Below are positions 11,503 to 20,233 of a DNA stretch of 64,000 nt, one piece after another. The stretch is from JADJWR01 sp963847675 (GTDB lineage Bacteria > Pseudomonadota > Gammaproteobacteria > Burkholderiales > Burkholderiaceae_F). The stretch covers positions 90,028-154,027 of the forward strand of contig CAWKAP010000010.1 in NCBI GenBank assembly GCA_963847675.1, given 5' to 3'. Both the position numbers and the translations under genes were made by a program. Within the stretch, counting starts at the first letter, position 1, and every line of letters begins with the position of its first letter. Below the pieces are notes generated by a model. It had not been told where the DNA came from. It did no database searches and worked only from the letters and a program-made list of their open reading frames with translations.

Positions 11503-12147
11503 AGGCGCTCGGCACATGGCTGGCCAAGTTCTGGCTCAGGCGACAGGTGTCACTCGCCGTGCTGCTCGGTCGCCGAACGCGCTCGATCGAACTGATGCAG
11601 GACGTGCTGCGGCTCGATCCCGACGACGCGGAATCACGTAGCGCGCTAGGCAACCTCCTCGTCGAGGCCGGCGACCCGGTGGCGGCGGTCGAACAGTTCG
11701 TCCTGCTTGTCGAGCGCTGGCCGGAGAACGCTGAGGCCTGGTTCAACCTCGGCTTCATCCACGAAAGCCGCGACGACCTCGCCAACGCGGAACGCTGCTT
11801 TCGCCGCGCTCTGGAGCTGAATCGCGAAGATCGATCGCGCCTGGTACGGACTCGGGCTGACGCTGATTCGCGGCGGCCGGCTCGACGAGGCGGTCGACGC
11901 GCTGAAGAAGAACATCGAACTGCAGCCGTTCTCGCCTTACGGCTACTACCAGCTCGGCATGACCTATCACCACCTCGGCCGCGACGAAGACGCGCGCCGA
12001 GTCGAGCAGAAGCTGCGCAACTTCGAGCCGAAGTACGCAGCGACGCTGAGGCGCGACATCGAGCAGACCCCGCCGGCGGCATCCGACGTCGGCGGTCAAA
12101 CCACCAAAACTGCCATCAGCAAGGAGGTCATCGCCACGCCTGTCTGA
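11499..12147 (+). pseudogene. TPR-repeat protein, interrupted by one extra base
   Basis: The product would be a ~215-residue tetratricopeptide protein. The first frame gives an N-terminal basic helix, then repeats LRLDPDDAESRSALGNLLVE and NAEAWFNLGFIHESRDDLANAERCFRRALELN. After CGCG at 11823-11826 the pattern moves to the next frame: KIDRAWYGLGLTLIRGGRLDE, YGYYQLGMTYHHLGRDEDA, ending TKTAISKEVIATPV. Deleting one base restores an uninterrupted TPR array. I read this as a sequencing or assembly indel in an intact gene. It overlaps the preceding gene by four bases. TPRs bind partner proteins, but which ones is unknown. Confidence 0.75.
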
Positions 12148-12185
12148 AGTCCGTCGAAATACAAGGAGCAACCGAGGAGAAAACG

Positions 12186-12455
12186 ATGTTGCAACTCACC
12201 GAAAAGCACCGCAACTACTGGAGGCGGACGCTGAACCTGACGATCGTGCTGCTGGCGATCTGGTTCGTGGTCACCTTCGTGATGGCCTACTTTGCCACAC
12301 CCCTGTCGAAGATCGTGATCGCCGGCTTTCCCGTCTCGTTCTACATGGCGGCGCAGGGCTCGTTGATCATCTATGTGGTCCTGATCTGGTTCTACGCCCA
12401 CAAGATGGGGCAACTCGACCGCGAATACGGGGTTCATGAAGGAGACGACGAATGA
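12186..12455 (+). CDS. DUF4212 small subunit of sodium:solute symporter
   Basis: An 89-residue protein with two transmembrane helices (LTIVLLAIWFVVTFVMAYF and FYMAAQGSLIIYVVLIWFYA) and the family features HRNYWRRTLN at the start and KMGQLDREYGV at the end. DUF4212 proteins always sit directly in front of a large VC_2705-type sodium:solute symporter and are regarded as its small subunit. Here the ATGA overlap (12452-12455) with the symporter gene fits that. A good AGGAG ribosome site precedes the ATG at 12186. Confidence 0.93.
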   Translation: MLQLTEKHRNYWRRTLNLTIVLLAIWFVVTFVMAYFATPLSKIVIAGFPVSFYMAAQGSLIIYVVLIWFYAHKMGQLDREYGVHEGDDE

Positions 12456-14551
12456 GCGCACAGGTCAGCTCCAATCGAGCCTTCTTCAATCAGCTGAAGA
12501 AGTACTACACCTGGTACACGGGCGGATTCGTGGCCTTCGTCGTTGCGCTGGCCATTCTCGAGCAACTCGGCCTGCCGAAGGTCTGGATCGGCTACGTTTT
12601 CCTGTTCGCCACCATTGGGCTGTACGCGGGCATCGGCATCATGAGCCGGACCGCAGACGTGGCCGAGTACTACGTGGCCGGCCGGCGCGTGCCTGCGATA
12701 TTCAACGGCATGGCGACCGGCGCCGACTGGATGTCGGCCGCGTCGTTTATCGGCATGGCGGGCACGCTCTACCTGACCGGCTTCGACGGGCTGGCGTTCA
12801 TCCTGGGCTGGACGGGCGGCTACTGTCTGGTGGCATTCCTGCTGGCGCCGTACCTGCGCAAGTTCGGACAGTTCACGATCCCCGACTTTCTCGGCGCGCG
12901 GTACGGCGGCAACATCGCGCGCACGATCGGCATCGTCGGCGCCATCCTGTGCTCCTTCACCTACGTGGTGGCGCAGATCTACGGCGTCGGCATCATCGTC
13001 TCGCGCTTCGTGGGCGTGGACTTCGGCCTCGGCGTGTTCCTCGGGCTGGCCGGCATCCTGGTCTGCTCGTTCCTCGGCGGCATGCGGGCCGTGACCTGGA
13101 CGCAGGTGGCCCAGTACATCATCCTCATCGTGGCCTACATGATCCCGGTGGTGTGGCTGTCGGTGAAGCAGACCGGTGTGCCGATCCCGCAGCTGGTCTA
13201 CGGCACGGTGCTGCAGAAGGTCGAGAAGCGCATCGACGAACTGCAGGCGGATCCGAAGGAGAAGGAGGTCCGCGGCATCTTCAAGCAGCGTTCCGACGAT
13301 GCGAAGGCGCGGGTGTCCGCACTGCCGGGATCCTGGGAACAGGGCAAGGCGGATCTCGAGAAGAAAGTGGCGGAACTGTCTGCCGCTAATGCCCCCCTGG
13401 CGGAAATCAACGCCGCCAAGAAGGCAGTCGAGGATTATCCGAAGTCGGTCGATGCCGCGAAGGAAGCATGGACGAAGCAGGCGACATCTGCCGCCGGCCG
13501 GACGGGGTCACCTCGCTCGCACGCCACGCCGTACGACAGCACCAAGGCTGACGCGAAAGAAGCCGCCAAGGAAAGCGACACTCGCCGCCTGAATTTCCTG
13601 GCACTGGTGTTCTCGCTGATGGTCGGCACTGCCGCGCTGCCTCACATCCTGATGCGGTACTACACGACGCCATCGGTCAGCCAGGCACGCAAGTCGGTGT
13701 TCTGGTCGCTGTTCTTCATCTTCCTGCTGTACTTCACCGCCCCAGCGCTGGCCGTGCTCGTGAAGTACGTCGTCTACACCCAGGTCGTCGGCTCGAGCTT
13801 TGCCAACCTGCCTGCGTGGGTGGCCGGCTGGGCGAAGGTCGACCCGACGCTGATGGCGGTTGCCGACATCAACAAGGACGGCCTCGTGCAACTGGCGGAG
13901 ATCGTGATGGGCGGAGACATCATCGTGCTGGCCACGCCGGAGATCGCAGGCCTGCCCTACGTGATCTCGGGTCTCGTCGCTGCCGGCGGACTGGCGGCGG
14001 CGCTGTCGACTGCCGACGGGCTGCTGCTGACGATCGCCAACGCGCTGTCGCACGATCTGTACTACAAGATGATCAACCCGAGCGCGACCACCCAGAAGCG
14101 GGTCATGGTGTCGAAGATCCTGTTGCTGTTCGTGGCCTTGTTCGCTGCGTGGGTCACGTCGCTGAAGCCGGGCAACATCCTGTTCCTGGTCGGGGCGGCG
14201 TTCTCCATGGCGGCATCGGTGTTCTTCCCGGCGCTGGTGCTCGGCGTGTTCTGGAAGCGCGCCAACAAGTGGGGCGCGATCGCCGGCATGATCGGCGGCC
14301 TGGGCATGTGCCTGTACTACATGGTCCACACCTATCCGCAGTTCATCGCCTGGTTCGGCACCACCAAGATGGACCTGTGGTGGGGCATCCAGCCGATCTC
14401 GGCAGCGGTCTTCGGCACGCCGTTCGGCATCCTGGTGTTGGTCATCGTCAGCCTGCTGACGCCGGCGGCGGATCAGCAGACGCAGGACTTCGTCGAACAC
14501 GTGCGCTATCCGAACCTCTCGGGCGACACGGTCGAGACGCTGGCGCGCTGA
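12452..14551 (+). CDS. Sodium:solute symporter, large VC_2705/ActP-like subunit
   Basis: A 699-residue inner-membrane protein of the sodium:solute symporter family, probably importing acetate or another short carboxylate, judging from its place behind acs. The core SSS helices carry NGMATGADWMSAASFIGMAG and FTIPDFLGARYGG. A long hydrophilic, charged insert (~residues 250-380, EKRIDELQADPKEKE onward) looks coiled-coil and precedes the helix starting FLALVFSLMVGTAALPH. Residues 472-483 (DINKDGLVQLAE) match the EF-hand calcium loop exactly. The insert makes it longer than the usual ~550-residue ActP. Family is secure, substrate inferred. Confidence 0.9.
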   Translation: MSAQVSSNRAFFNQLKKYYTWYTGGFVAFVVALAILEQLGLPKVWIGYVFLFATIGLYAGIGIMSRTADVAEYYVAGRRVPAIFNGMATGADWMSAASFIGMAGTLYLTGFDGLAFILGWTGGYCLVAFLLAPYLRKFGQFTIPDFLGARYGGNIARTIGIVGAILCSFTYVVAQIYGVGIIVSRFVGVDFGLGVFLGLAGILVCSFLGGMRAVTWTQVAQYIILIVAYMIPVVWLSVKQTGVPIPQLVYGTVLQKVEKRIDELQADPKEKEVRGIFKQRSDDAKARVSALPGSWEQGKADLEKKVAELSAANAPLAEINAAKKAVEDYPKSVDAAKEAWTKQATSAAGRTGSPRSHATPYDSTKADAKEAAKESDTRRLNFLALVFSLMVGTAALPHILMRYYTTPSVSQARKSVFWSLFFIFLLYFTAPALAVLVKYVVYTQVVGSSFANLPAWVAGWAKVDPTLMAVADINKDGLVQLAEIVMGGDIIVLATPEIAGLPYVISGLVAAGGLAAALSTADGLLLTIANALSHDLYYKMINPSATTQKRVMVSKILLLFVALFAAWVTSLKPGNILFLVGAAFSMAASVFFPALVLGVFWKRANKWGAIAGMIGGLGMCLYYMVHTYPQFIAWFGTTKMDLWWGIQPISAAVFGTPFGILVLVIVSLLTPAADQQTQDFVEHVRYPNLSGDTVETLAR

Positions 14552-14572
14552 TCGACGCGCTTTTGCGAAGGC

Positions 14573-14606
14573 AAGCCCGCGGTTCGCCGCGGGCTTTCGC
14601 TTTTTT
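14573..14606 (+). terminator. Rho-independent terminator of the acs/symporter operon
   Basis: A 10-bp perfect stem (AAGCCCGCGG / CCGCGGGCTT) with a TTCG tetraloop is followed by TCGCTTTTTT. It begins 21 bases after the symporter stop. This is a textbook intrinsic terminator. Confidence 0.93.
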
Positions 14607-14697
14607 GCACCAGGCACGCAGCTGGCGGCGCAAATGTGCGTCGTGCCCGGCTCGGCGTACCCTTACGGCGTGACCTCTCACCCTGTTGCCGGCGCCG

Positions 14698-15186
14698 ATG
14701 ACCTTCAGCGAGTCCCCGAGCAAGCCCGTCGAGGTGCGGGTCCTGATCGAGATCCCGCGCGGCAGCTTCCTGAAGCGCGGCTCGACCGGACATATCGATT
14801 TCGTGTCGCCGCTGCCGTGCCCGTTCAACTACGGCTCGGTGCCCGCCTACATCGGGCTCGAAGGCGACCTGCTGGACGCCGTCGTGCTCGGGCCGCGCAT
14901 CGCCGCGGGCACCGAACTGCGCACTCTGGCCTGGGGCGCAGTGACCCTGACCGACCGCGGCATGAGCGACGACAAACTGATCTGCAGCGACGTCCCGCTG
15001 CGACCGGAGCAGCGCCGCGACGTGCTGCACTTCTTCCGTTTCTATGCCCGCTGCAAGGGGCTGCTCAACCTGTGGCGCCGCCGCCCGGGGCGCAATGCCT
15101 GCGAGGGCTGGATCGATGCGGCCGATGCGCTGGCGCGCGCGCGCTCACGGGGAAAGGACTGGACCGGGCCGCCGGTGGAGTTCTGA
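14698..15186 (+). CDS. Divergent inorganic pyrophosphatase-family protein
   Basis: A 162-residue family I pyrophosphatase homologue. Recognisable parts are VLIEIPRGSFLKRG, PCPFNYGSVPAYIGL, TLTDRGMSDDKL and the late LHFFRFYARCKG. Compared with E. coli PPase the metal-site motif D-G-D-P-V-D is EGDLLD here, the arginine of VDRF is missing, and the YK pair near the C-terminus is YA, while the two aspartates of TD...D and the following lysine remain. It may therefore be a weak or altered enzyme acting on another phosphate compound, and another true PPase probably exists in the genome. The ATG at 14698 is chosen; a TTG twelve bases earlier is also open. Confidence 0.78.
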   Translation: MTFSESPSKPVEVRVLIEIPRGSFLKRGSTGHIDFVSPLPCPFNYGSVPAYIGLEGDLLDAVVLGPRIAAGTELRTLAWGAVTLTDRGMSDDKLICSDVPLRPEQRRDVLHFFRFYARCKGLLNLWRRRPGRNACEGWIDAADALARARSRGKDWTGPPVEF

Positions 15187-15286
15187 AGCTCGCTCGTGGC
15201 GGCGAACTGGCGAAAGCGCGCCTGTTTGGCGTCAGCGCGGGGTCCAAATGCAGGCAAGGCCTGACCGAGGTCCGGAAGACGGCGAA

Positions 15287-16030
15287 TCAAGGCGGCGGCG
15301 GGTGCTCGGTGTCGTGCCTGGAGGCCTGCTGCATCCGCTCGCGCTCGGTGTGTTCCGCCCGCGCCTTCGACATCGCCGACACGATCAGGCCGGTCGGCAC
15401 GGCGATGAAACCCAGGCCGATCATCAGCACGAAGAAGGTGAACAACTTGCCGCCCACCGTGATCGGGTAGGCGTCGCCGTAGCCCACGGTGGTCATGGTC
15501 ACGACGGCCCACCAAAGGCTGTCGAAGACCGTGCCGAATTTCTCGGGTTGCACTTCATGCTCGAAGTAGTAGATGCCGACTGCGGCCAGGTACAGGTGGA
15601 TCGCCGCCATGGCGCCGAACAGCATCATCTCCTCACGCGCGATCTCGAACGCACGCTGGAAACGCTGCGCGGCTTCGTTGTAGCGCATCAGCTTCAGCAG
15701 CCAGAACAGCCGCAACAGCCGCAGCGCGCGCAACGACCGCAGGTCGACAAGCAAGCCCAGATAGAAGGGAAGAATGGCGATCAGGTCGATGATGCCGAAA
15801 AAGGAAACCGCGTAGCGGTGACGAGGACGGCTCAGCGCCAGGCGCACCAGGTACTCGGCCGTGAAGACCGCGACGCTGAACACTTCAACCGCCCAGAGCA
15901 CCTGTCGTGCAAGCGGCGACAGGTCCTTCATCGTCTCGATCGCGAAGGCGATCATGTTGACGACGATCAGTGCCTTGACGGCATACTCCCATTTCCCGAA
16001 ATGGGCCGAACCTTTGGTGTCGTGCGGCAC
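15287..16030 (-). CDS. Voltage-gated-type potassium channel / ion transporter
   Basis: A 247-residue six-helix channel subunit. Helices S1-S3 occupy roughly the first 95 residues. An S4-like basic helix follows (LRSLRALRLLRLFWLLKLMR), with arginines about every three residues. The pore loop carries the potassium selectivity filter TMTTVGYGD, and S6 (TFFVLMIGLGFIAVPTGLIV) ends in a short charged tail with HTERERMQQ. There is no RCK/TrkA-N domain, so gating is probably by voltage. It is convergent with the pyrophosphatase-like gene. The family is secure; physiological role is not known. Confidence 0.92.
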   Translation of the reverse strand: MPHDTKGSAHFGKWEYAVKALIVVNMIAFAIETMKDLSPLARQVLWAVEVFSVAVFTAEYLVRLALSRPRHRYAVSFFGIIDLIAILPFYLGLLVDLRSLRALRLLRLFWLLKLMRYNEAAQRFQRAFEIAREEMMLFGAMAAIHLYLAAVGIYYFEHEVQPEKFGTVFDSLWWAVVTMTTVGYGDAYPITVGGKLFTFFVLMIGLGFIAVPTGLIVSAMSKARAEHTERERMQQASRHDTEHPPPP

Positions 16031-16166
16031 AGTGGCTGTGGGTGTGCAGTCAGCGGTTGTGAAATGGCGCCGGTAGGTCAGCGGCGCATCGCGATTGTGG
16101 CTCCCGTGTGCCGAACAGAACGCCGTGCCGATCGGGCGCCTGCTGGCGTCAACACCGGATGCCGAA

Positions 16167-16257
16167 TGGCGGAGAGAGTGGGATTCGAACCCACGATAGG
16201 TTATTCACCTATACACGCGTTCCAGGCGTGCGCCTTCAACCGCTCGGCCATCTCTCC
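16167..16257 (-). tRNA. tRNA-Ser (anticodon GGA)
   Basis: Class II tRNA of 91 nt with encoded CCA. On the minus strand the acceptor is GGAGAGA, the anticodon stem CACGC/GCGTG encloses CTGGAAC (anticodon GGA), a long variable arm (TATAGGTGAATAACCTATC) is present, and the T-loop is GTTCGAATC. Together with tRNA-Ser(CGA) this gives two serine isoacceptors within 10 kb. Confidence 0.97.
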
Positions 16258-16278
16258 TCGGCGCTTCGTGCGCGGCGG

Positions 16279-16284
16279 ATTATA
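16279..16284 (-). promoter_or_regulatory. Likely -10 element of tRNA-Ser(GGA)
   Basis: A perfect TATAAT on the minus strand, 22 bases before the tRNA 5' end, overlaps the last codons of fbpC. No good -35 match is visible at 16-18 bases, so it is a candidate only. Confidence 0.4.
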
Positions 16285-17386
16285 GGGGGGCAGTCGCGGC
16301 GGAGAGTTCGTCGCTGGGGAACGTGACCACGTGGTCGGCGTCGAGCCGGATGCCGATCCGTTCGCCGACTCCGTGGTCGTGGTGGCTCGGCACCAGAGCC
16401 AGCACTTCCTGGCCGCTGTCGAGACGCAGCGTGTAGACGAAATCCGCTCCGCGAAACGCCTTGCGCACGACCTGCGCAGTCATCGCGCTGGCGTCGTCGT
16501 GCACGACGTCGTCGGGGCGCAGCAGCACCTCGACATGGCAGCCACGCCCGCAGGTGTCGCAGCCGACCGTGCACGGCAGCGGGACGTCGCCCTTGAGCAC
16601 GCCGAGTTCGATCGAAACCCGGCGCGAGTCGAGCACCTTGGCCGGCAGGAACACGCCCTGGCCGATGAAGTCAGCCACGTAACGGCTCCCGGGCCGGTGA
16701 TAGATCTCGTAGGGCCGGTCCCACTGCTCGAGCCGCCCGCGATGCATCACGCCGACGCAGTCGGCCATCGCGAACGCTTCCTGCTGGTCGTGGGTGACCA
16801 GGATTGCGGTGGTACCGCTGTCCTTGAGGATCTGCCGCACTTCGGCGCCGAGTCGGCTGCGCAGTTCGACGTCGAGGTTCGAGAACGGCTCGTCCATCAA
16901 CAAGAGCCTGGGCGATGGCGCCAGCGCGCGTGCGAGCGCGACGCGCTGCTGCTGGCCGCCGGAAAGTTCGTGCGGGTACTTGCGCGCGAAACCCTGCAGG
17001 CCGACCAGGTCGAGCAGGCGCTGCACGCGCGAGATGCGCTCGCCCCTTGGCCAGGCGCGCAGCCCGAACGCGATGTTCTCGTCGATGCGCAGATGCGGGA
17101 ACAGCGCATAGTCCTGGAACACGAGCCCCACGCCGCGCCTTTCGGTCGGCACGTCCACCCCTTCGCCGGCGACGCGGCGGCCTCCGATATCGATCGACCC
17201 CGACGAAATCGCCACCAGCCCTGCGATTGCGCGCAGCAGAGTGGTCTTGCCGCAGCCCGAACTGCCGACCACGCAGCCGATGTCACCGTGCGCCAGCGAC
17301 AGGCTCAGCCCCTCCACGACCGCGGCGGCAGCCTGCGGATAGCGCACGCTGAGTTCGCGAATTTCAAGAACGTTTGCGGTCGCCAT
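16280..17386 (-). CDS. fbpC: Ferric iron ABC transporter ATP-binding protein
   Basis: The 368-residue ATPase energises periplasmic Fe3+ import with FbpB and FbpA. Walker A is GSSGCGKT (41-48), the Q-loop VFQDYALFPH (~89-98), the signature LSGGQ (141-145), Walker B LLLMDEP (161-167), and the H-loop histidine is 199. The C-terminal regulatory domain contains a four-cysteine cluster (C272, C276, C279, C283; spacing CX3CX2CX3C) that could bind a metal. The ATG at 17386 follows a Fur box shared with the divergent permease. The call FbpC is favoured over a generic spermidine/sulfate ATPase by that context. Confidence 0.9.
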   Translation of the reverse strand: MATANVLEIRELSVRYPQAAAAVVEGLSLSLAHGDIGCVVGSSGCGKTTLLRAIAGLVAISSGSIDIGGRRVAGEGVDVPTERRGVGLVFQDYALFPHLRIDENIAFGLRAWPRGERISRVQRLLDLVGLQGFARKYPHELSGGQQQRVALARALAPSPRLLLMDEPFSNLDVELRSRLGAEVRQILKDSGTTAILVTHDQQEAFAMADCVGVMHRGRLEQWDRPYEIYHRPGSRYVADFIGQGVFLPAKVLDSRRVSIELGVLKGDVPLPCTVGCDTCGRGCHVEVLLRPDDVVHDDASAMTAQVVRKAFRGADFVYTLRLDSGQEVLALVPSHHDHGVGERIGIRLDADHVVTFPSDELSAATAPL

Positions 17387-17408
17387 GACACGGTCGTGGT
17401 TTTATCAT

Positions 17409-17427
17409 GCAAATGATTATAATTCGC
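17409..17427. promoter_or_regulatory. Fur box between fbpC and fbpB
   Basis: GCAAATGATTATAATTCGC agrees with the 19-bp Fur consensus at 13 positions. It contains TATAAT on both strands (17418-17423 plus, 17416-17421 minus), so one bound Fur dimer set could shut off both divergent iron genes. Its reverse complement shares AAATGCGAAT with the site in front of fbpA. Confidence 0.75.
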
Positions 17428-17508
17428 ATTTACGTAGTCGAGTCTTTTTGTGAGCAATGTCATGCTGCCGGCCCTGCCGCTGCGCTCGCGCCTGGATCAT
17501 GAGGGAAA

Positions 17509-19317
17509 GTGCGCGGGTCGTCGCGGACCGCGCTGCTCACCCGCATGCCGGAGCACCACGCTGTGCAGGGTTTGCCTTGGCGCGACCCAGGTCGCGTTGC
17601 TGGCTTGAGCGACCAAGCCGCACTGTCGTCGCCTGACTCGCATCGCGAGAGGGGCATCCTGCCGGCGCTGGCGCCACTCCTGCTTGCGGCGCTTTGCGCC
17701 TCGGCAGTGCTGTTTCCGCTGCTCGGCGTGCTGGCCAGCTTCAGCGACCTGGCCGCCTCGCTGGACACGCTGAAGCATCTCGCTTCCACTGTCATCCCGC
17801 GTGCGGCAGGCGAGACGGCTCTGCTCGTTGCTCTCGTTGCGGCGGGCGTGATCGTGCTTGGCTCGACTTCGGCCTGGCTGGTCGCCGCGTACGACTTCCC
17901 GGGGCGTCGCACTTTCGAGTGGGCGCTACTGGTGCCGCTGGCCATGCCCGCGTACATCGTTGCCTACGCTTACACGGACTTCCTGCAGTTCTCCGGGCCG
18001 CTGCAAAGCGGCCTGCGGGCCAGTTTCGGCTGGCAGCGCGGCGAGTACTGGTTCCCGGAAATCCGCTCGATCCCCGGCGCCGCATTCGTCTTCACGGTCT
18101 CGCTCTACCCCTACGTCTACCTTCTGGCACGCACGGCCTTCCTCGCACGCACCGCGTCGATGGCCGACGCGGCGCGTTCGCTGGGGCTCTCGCCGATGCG
18201 CACCTGGCTGCACGTGAACCTGCCGATGGCGCGGCCGGCGGTGGCTGCGGGCGCTGCGCTGGCCTTGATGGAGACGGTGGCCGACTACGGCGCGGCGTCG
18301 TACTTCGGCCTGCAGACCTTCACCACGGCGATCTACCGCGCCTGGTTCTCGCTCGGCGACCGCATCGCGGCCAGCCAGCTGGCCAGCGTGCTGCTTGCGG
18401 TCGTGCTGGTCTTGATGGCCTTCGAACTGCGCGCGCGCGGGCGGGCCCGCTTTGCATCGGCACCGAACACGGCGCGGCCCGCGCAGCGGGCGGTGCTCGG
18501 CGGCGCTCGCGGCTTCGCCGCGTTGCTGGCGTGTTGCCTGCCGCTCGCGGTGGGTTTCGTGTTGCCGACCGCGGTCCTGATCAGCCTGGCCGCGCCGGCG
18601 GCACACGAAATCGATGTCGGACGCTATCTGCAGTGGCTGTGGCACAGCGTCGTCCTCGGCGTCGGCACGGCGACGATCATCGTGGTCGTGGGCGTGGCCG
18701 TGGCGTACGCGGTGCGACTGTCGTCGCGCGGCGCGCCCGCCCGCGCTGTCGCGGTGGCGGCGCGCCTGATGAACCTGGGGTACGCGGTGCCGGGCATCGT
18801 CATCGCGGTGGGGATACTCATTCCGCTGGCGAGCTTCGACAACGCACTTGACGCGTGGATGAAGGCGCACTTCGGCATCGGCACCGGGCTGCTGCTGACC
18901 GGCAGCGTCGCGGCGTTGATCTACGCGTATGTCGTGCGGTACTTCGCGGCGGGGTTCCAGCCGATCGAGGCGGGACTGGCGCGAATCACGACCGCAATGG
19001 ATGCCAGCGCGCGCAGCCTGGGCGCAGGTCCGCTCGAGGTCTTCGCGCGGGTGCACGTGCCGTTGCTGGCCCCCTCGCTTTTTGCGGCGGCTCTGCTGGT
19101 CTTCGTCGACGTGATGAAGGAGTTGCCGGCGACGCTGGTACTGCGGCCGTTCAACTTCGATACGCTGGCCGTGATTGCGTTCCAGTTCGCGGCGGACGAG
19201 CGCCTCGGTGAGGCGGCGATTCCGTCACTGACGATCGTTGCCATCGGCGTGCTGCCGGTGATCCTGCTGTCGCGGGCGATCTCGCGCAGTTCGCAGCCTG
19301 CCCCACTGACGACCTGA
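17509..19317 (+). CDS. fbpB: Ferric iron ABC transporter permease (fused double permease)
   Basis: A 602-residue inner-membrane permease with about twelve helices made of two homologous halves, typical of FbpB/SfuB. Each half carries an EAA-type loop that contacts the ATPase: DAARSLGLSPMRTWLHVNLP in the first and ASARSLGAGPLEVFARVHVP in the second. The reading frame opens at a GTG at 17509 just after an in-frame stop. An ATG at 17545 is also possible, because the first ~45 residues are hydrophilic and poorly protein-like. It diverges from fbpC across the Fur box, so it should be iron-repressed. The binding protein fbpA is about 18 kb away. Confidence 0.92.
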   Translation: MRGSSRTALLTRMPEHHAVQGLPWRDPGRVAGLSDQAALSSPDSHRERGILPALAPLLLAALCASAVLFPLLGVLASFSDLAASLDTLKHLASTVIPRAAGETALLVALVAAGVIVLGSTSAWLVAAYDFPGRRTFEWALLVPLAMPAYIVAYAYTDFLQFSGPLQSGLRASFGWQRGEYWFPEIRSIPGAAFVFTVSLYPYVYLLARTAFLARTASMADAARSLGLSPMRTWLHVNLPMARPAVAAGAALALMETVADYGAASYFGLQTFTTAIYRAWFSLGDRIAASQLASVLLAVVLVLMAFELRARGRARFASAPNTARPAQRAVLGGARGFAALLACCLPLAVGFVLPTAVLISLAAPAAHEIDVGRYLQWLWHSVVLGVGTATIIVVVGVAVAYAVRLSSRGAPARAVAVAARLMNLGYAVPGIVIAVGILIPLASFDNALDAWMKAHFGIGTGLLLTGSVAALIYAYVVRYFAAGFQPIEAGLARITTAMDASARSLGAGPLEVFARVHVPLLAPSLFAAALLVFVDVMKELPATLVLRPFNFDTLAVIAFQFAADERLGEAAIPSLTIVAIGVLPVILLSRAISRSSQPAPLTT

Positions 19318-19374
19318 CGCGGCCGCCACGCGCATAATCGTGCGGATAGAAGAAATTCAGTGAGGAGACGCTCC

Positions 19375-20082
19375 ATGGCTTATGTGTTCCCGGCGCCACC
19401 GCAGGTCGTTGTGCCCGTGGCAGGTTCGACCGATCTGTTTCCGGTGCATCGCGTCTACTGTATCGGCCGCAACTACGAGGAGCACGCGAAGGAGATGGGC
19501 TTCTCCGGTCGCGAGCCGCCGTTCTTCTTCGCCAAGCCGGCCGACGCATTGCTGCCCGTGGCCGAAGGCACCGGGGAGATGCCCTATCCGCCGGCGACTC
19601 GGGACCTCCATCACGAGATGGAACTCGTGGTTGCGATCGGCAGGCGCGGCCGGCGCATTGCGGCGGCCGATGCGGTTGCGCACATCTGGGGTTACGCGGT
19701 GGGGCTCGACATGACGCGTCGCGACCTGCAGGGCGAGGCGAAGAAGCTGGGCCGGCCGTGGGAGGTCGGCAAGGGATTCGACTTTTCGGCGCCGGTGAGC
19801 AGCGTGAAGCCGATCGAATCGACCGGTGAGGTCACGCGAGGGCGCATCTGGCTCGCGGTCAATGGCACGACGCGGCAGGACAGCGACGTGTCGAAGATGA
19901 TCTGGAAGGTCAACGAGACGATCGAACATCTGTCGAGGTACTTCGAACTGATGCCCGGCGACCTCATCTTCACCGGCACTCCCGAGGGTGTCGCAGCGGT
20001 GACCCCCGGCGACGTGCTGGAAGGCGGCGTGGACGGCGTCGGCGCGCTGCGAGTGAAGATCACGCCGCCGGCCGGGGAGTGA
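19375..20082 (+). CDS. Fumarylacetoacetate hydrolase family protein (fumarylpyruvate hydrolase-like)
   Basis: A 235-residue FAH-fold enzyme. It shows VYCIGRNYEEHAKEMG, the acid metal-binding segment LHHEMELVVAIG, and the closing LMPGDLIFTGTPEGVAAV. The family splits carbon-carbon bonds of fumarylpyruvate or fumarylacetoacetate. Length and motifs fit NagK-type fumarylpyruvate hydrolases of the gentisate route. The ATG at 19375 follows GAGGAGACG. The next gene encodes a matching glutathione-dependent isomerase, so the pair likely forms the last two steps of an aromatic pathway. The ring-cleaving dioxygenase is not in the window. Confidence 0.88.
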   Translation: MAYVFPAPPQVVVPVAGSTDLFPVHRVYCIGRNYEEHAKEMGFSGREPPFFFAKPADALLPVAEGTGEMPYPPATRDLHHEMELVVAIGRRGRRIAAADAVAHIWGYAVGLDMTRRDLQGEAKKLGRPWEVGKGFDFSAPVSSVKPIESTGEVTRGRIWLAVNGTTRQDSDVSKMIWKVNETIEHLSRYFELMPGDLIFTGTPEGVAAVTPGDVLEGGVDGVGALRVKITPPAGE

Positions 20083-20233
20083 ACCGCCGGCGCGGGGCGA
20101 GTGGCAGCCGCATCGCGTGAAGGGGTCATGCCGGTCGGCGGGCTGCCGTGGACGAGTCCGAGCGCGGTGCAAGCGACGGTTCGGCCGCGGTCGGTCGCCG
20201 CACTGCATCGCCGCCCGTTTTGAGGATTCTGGA

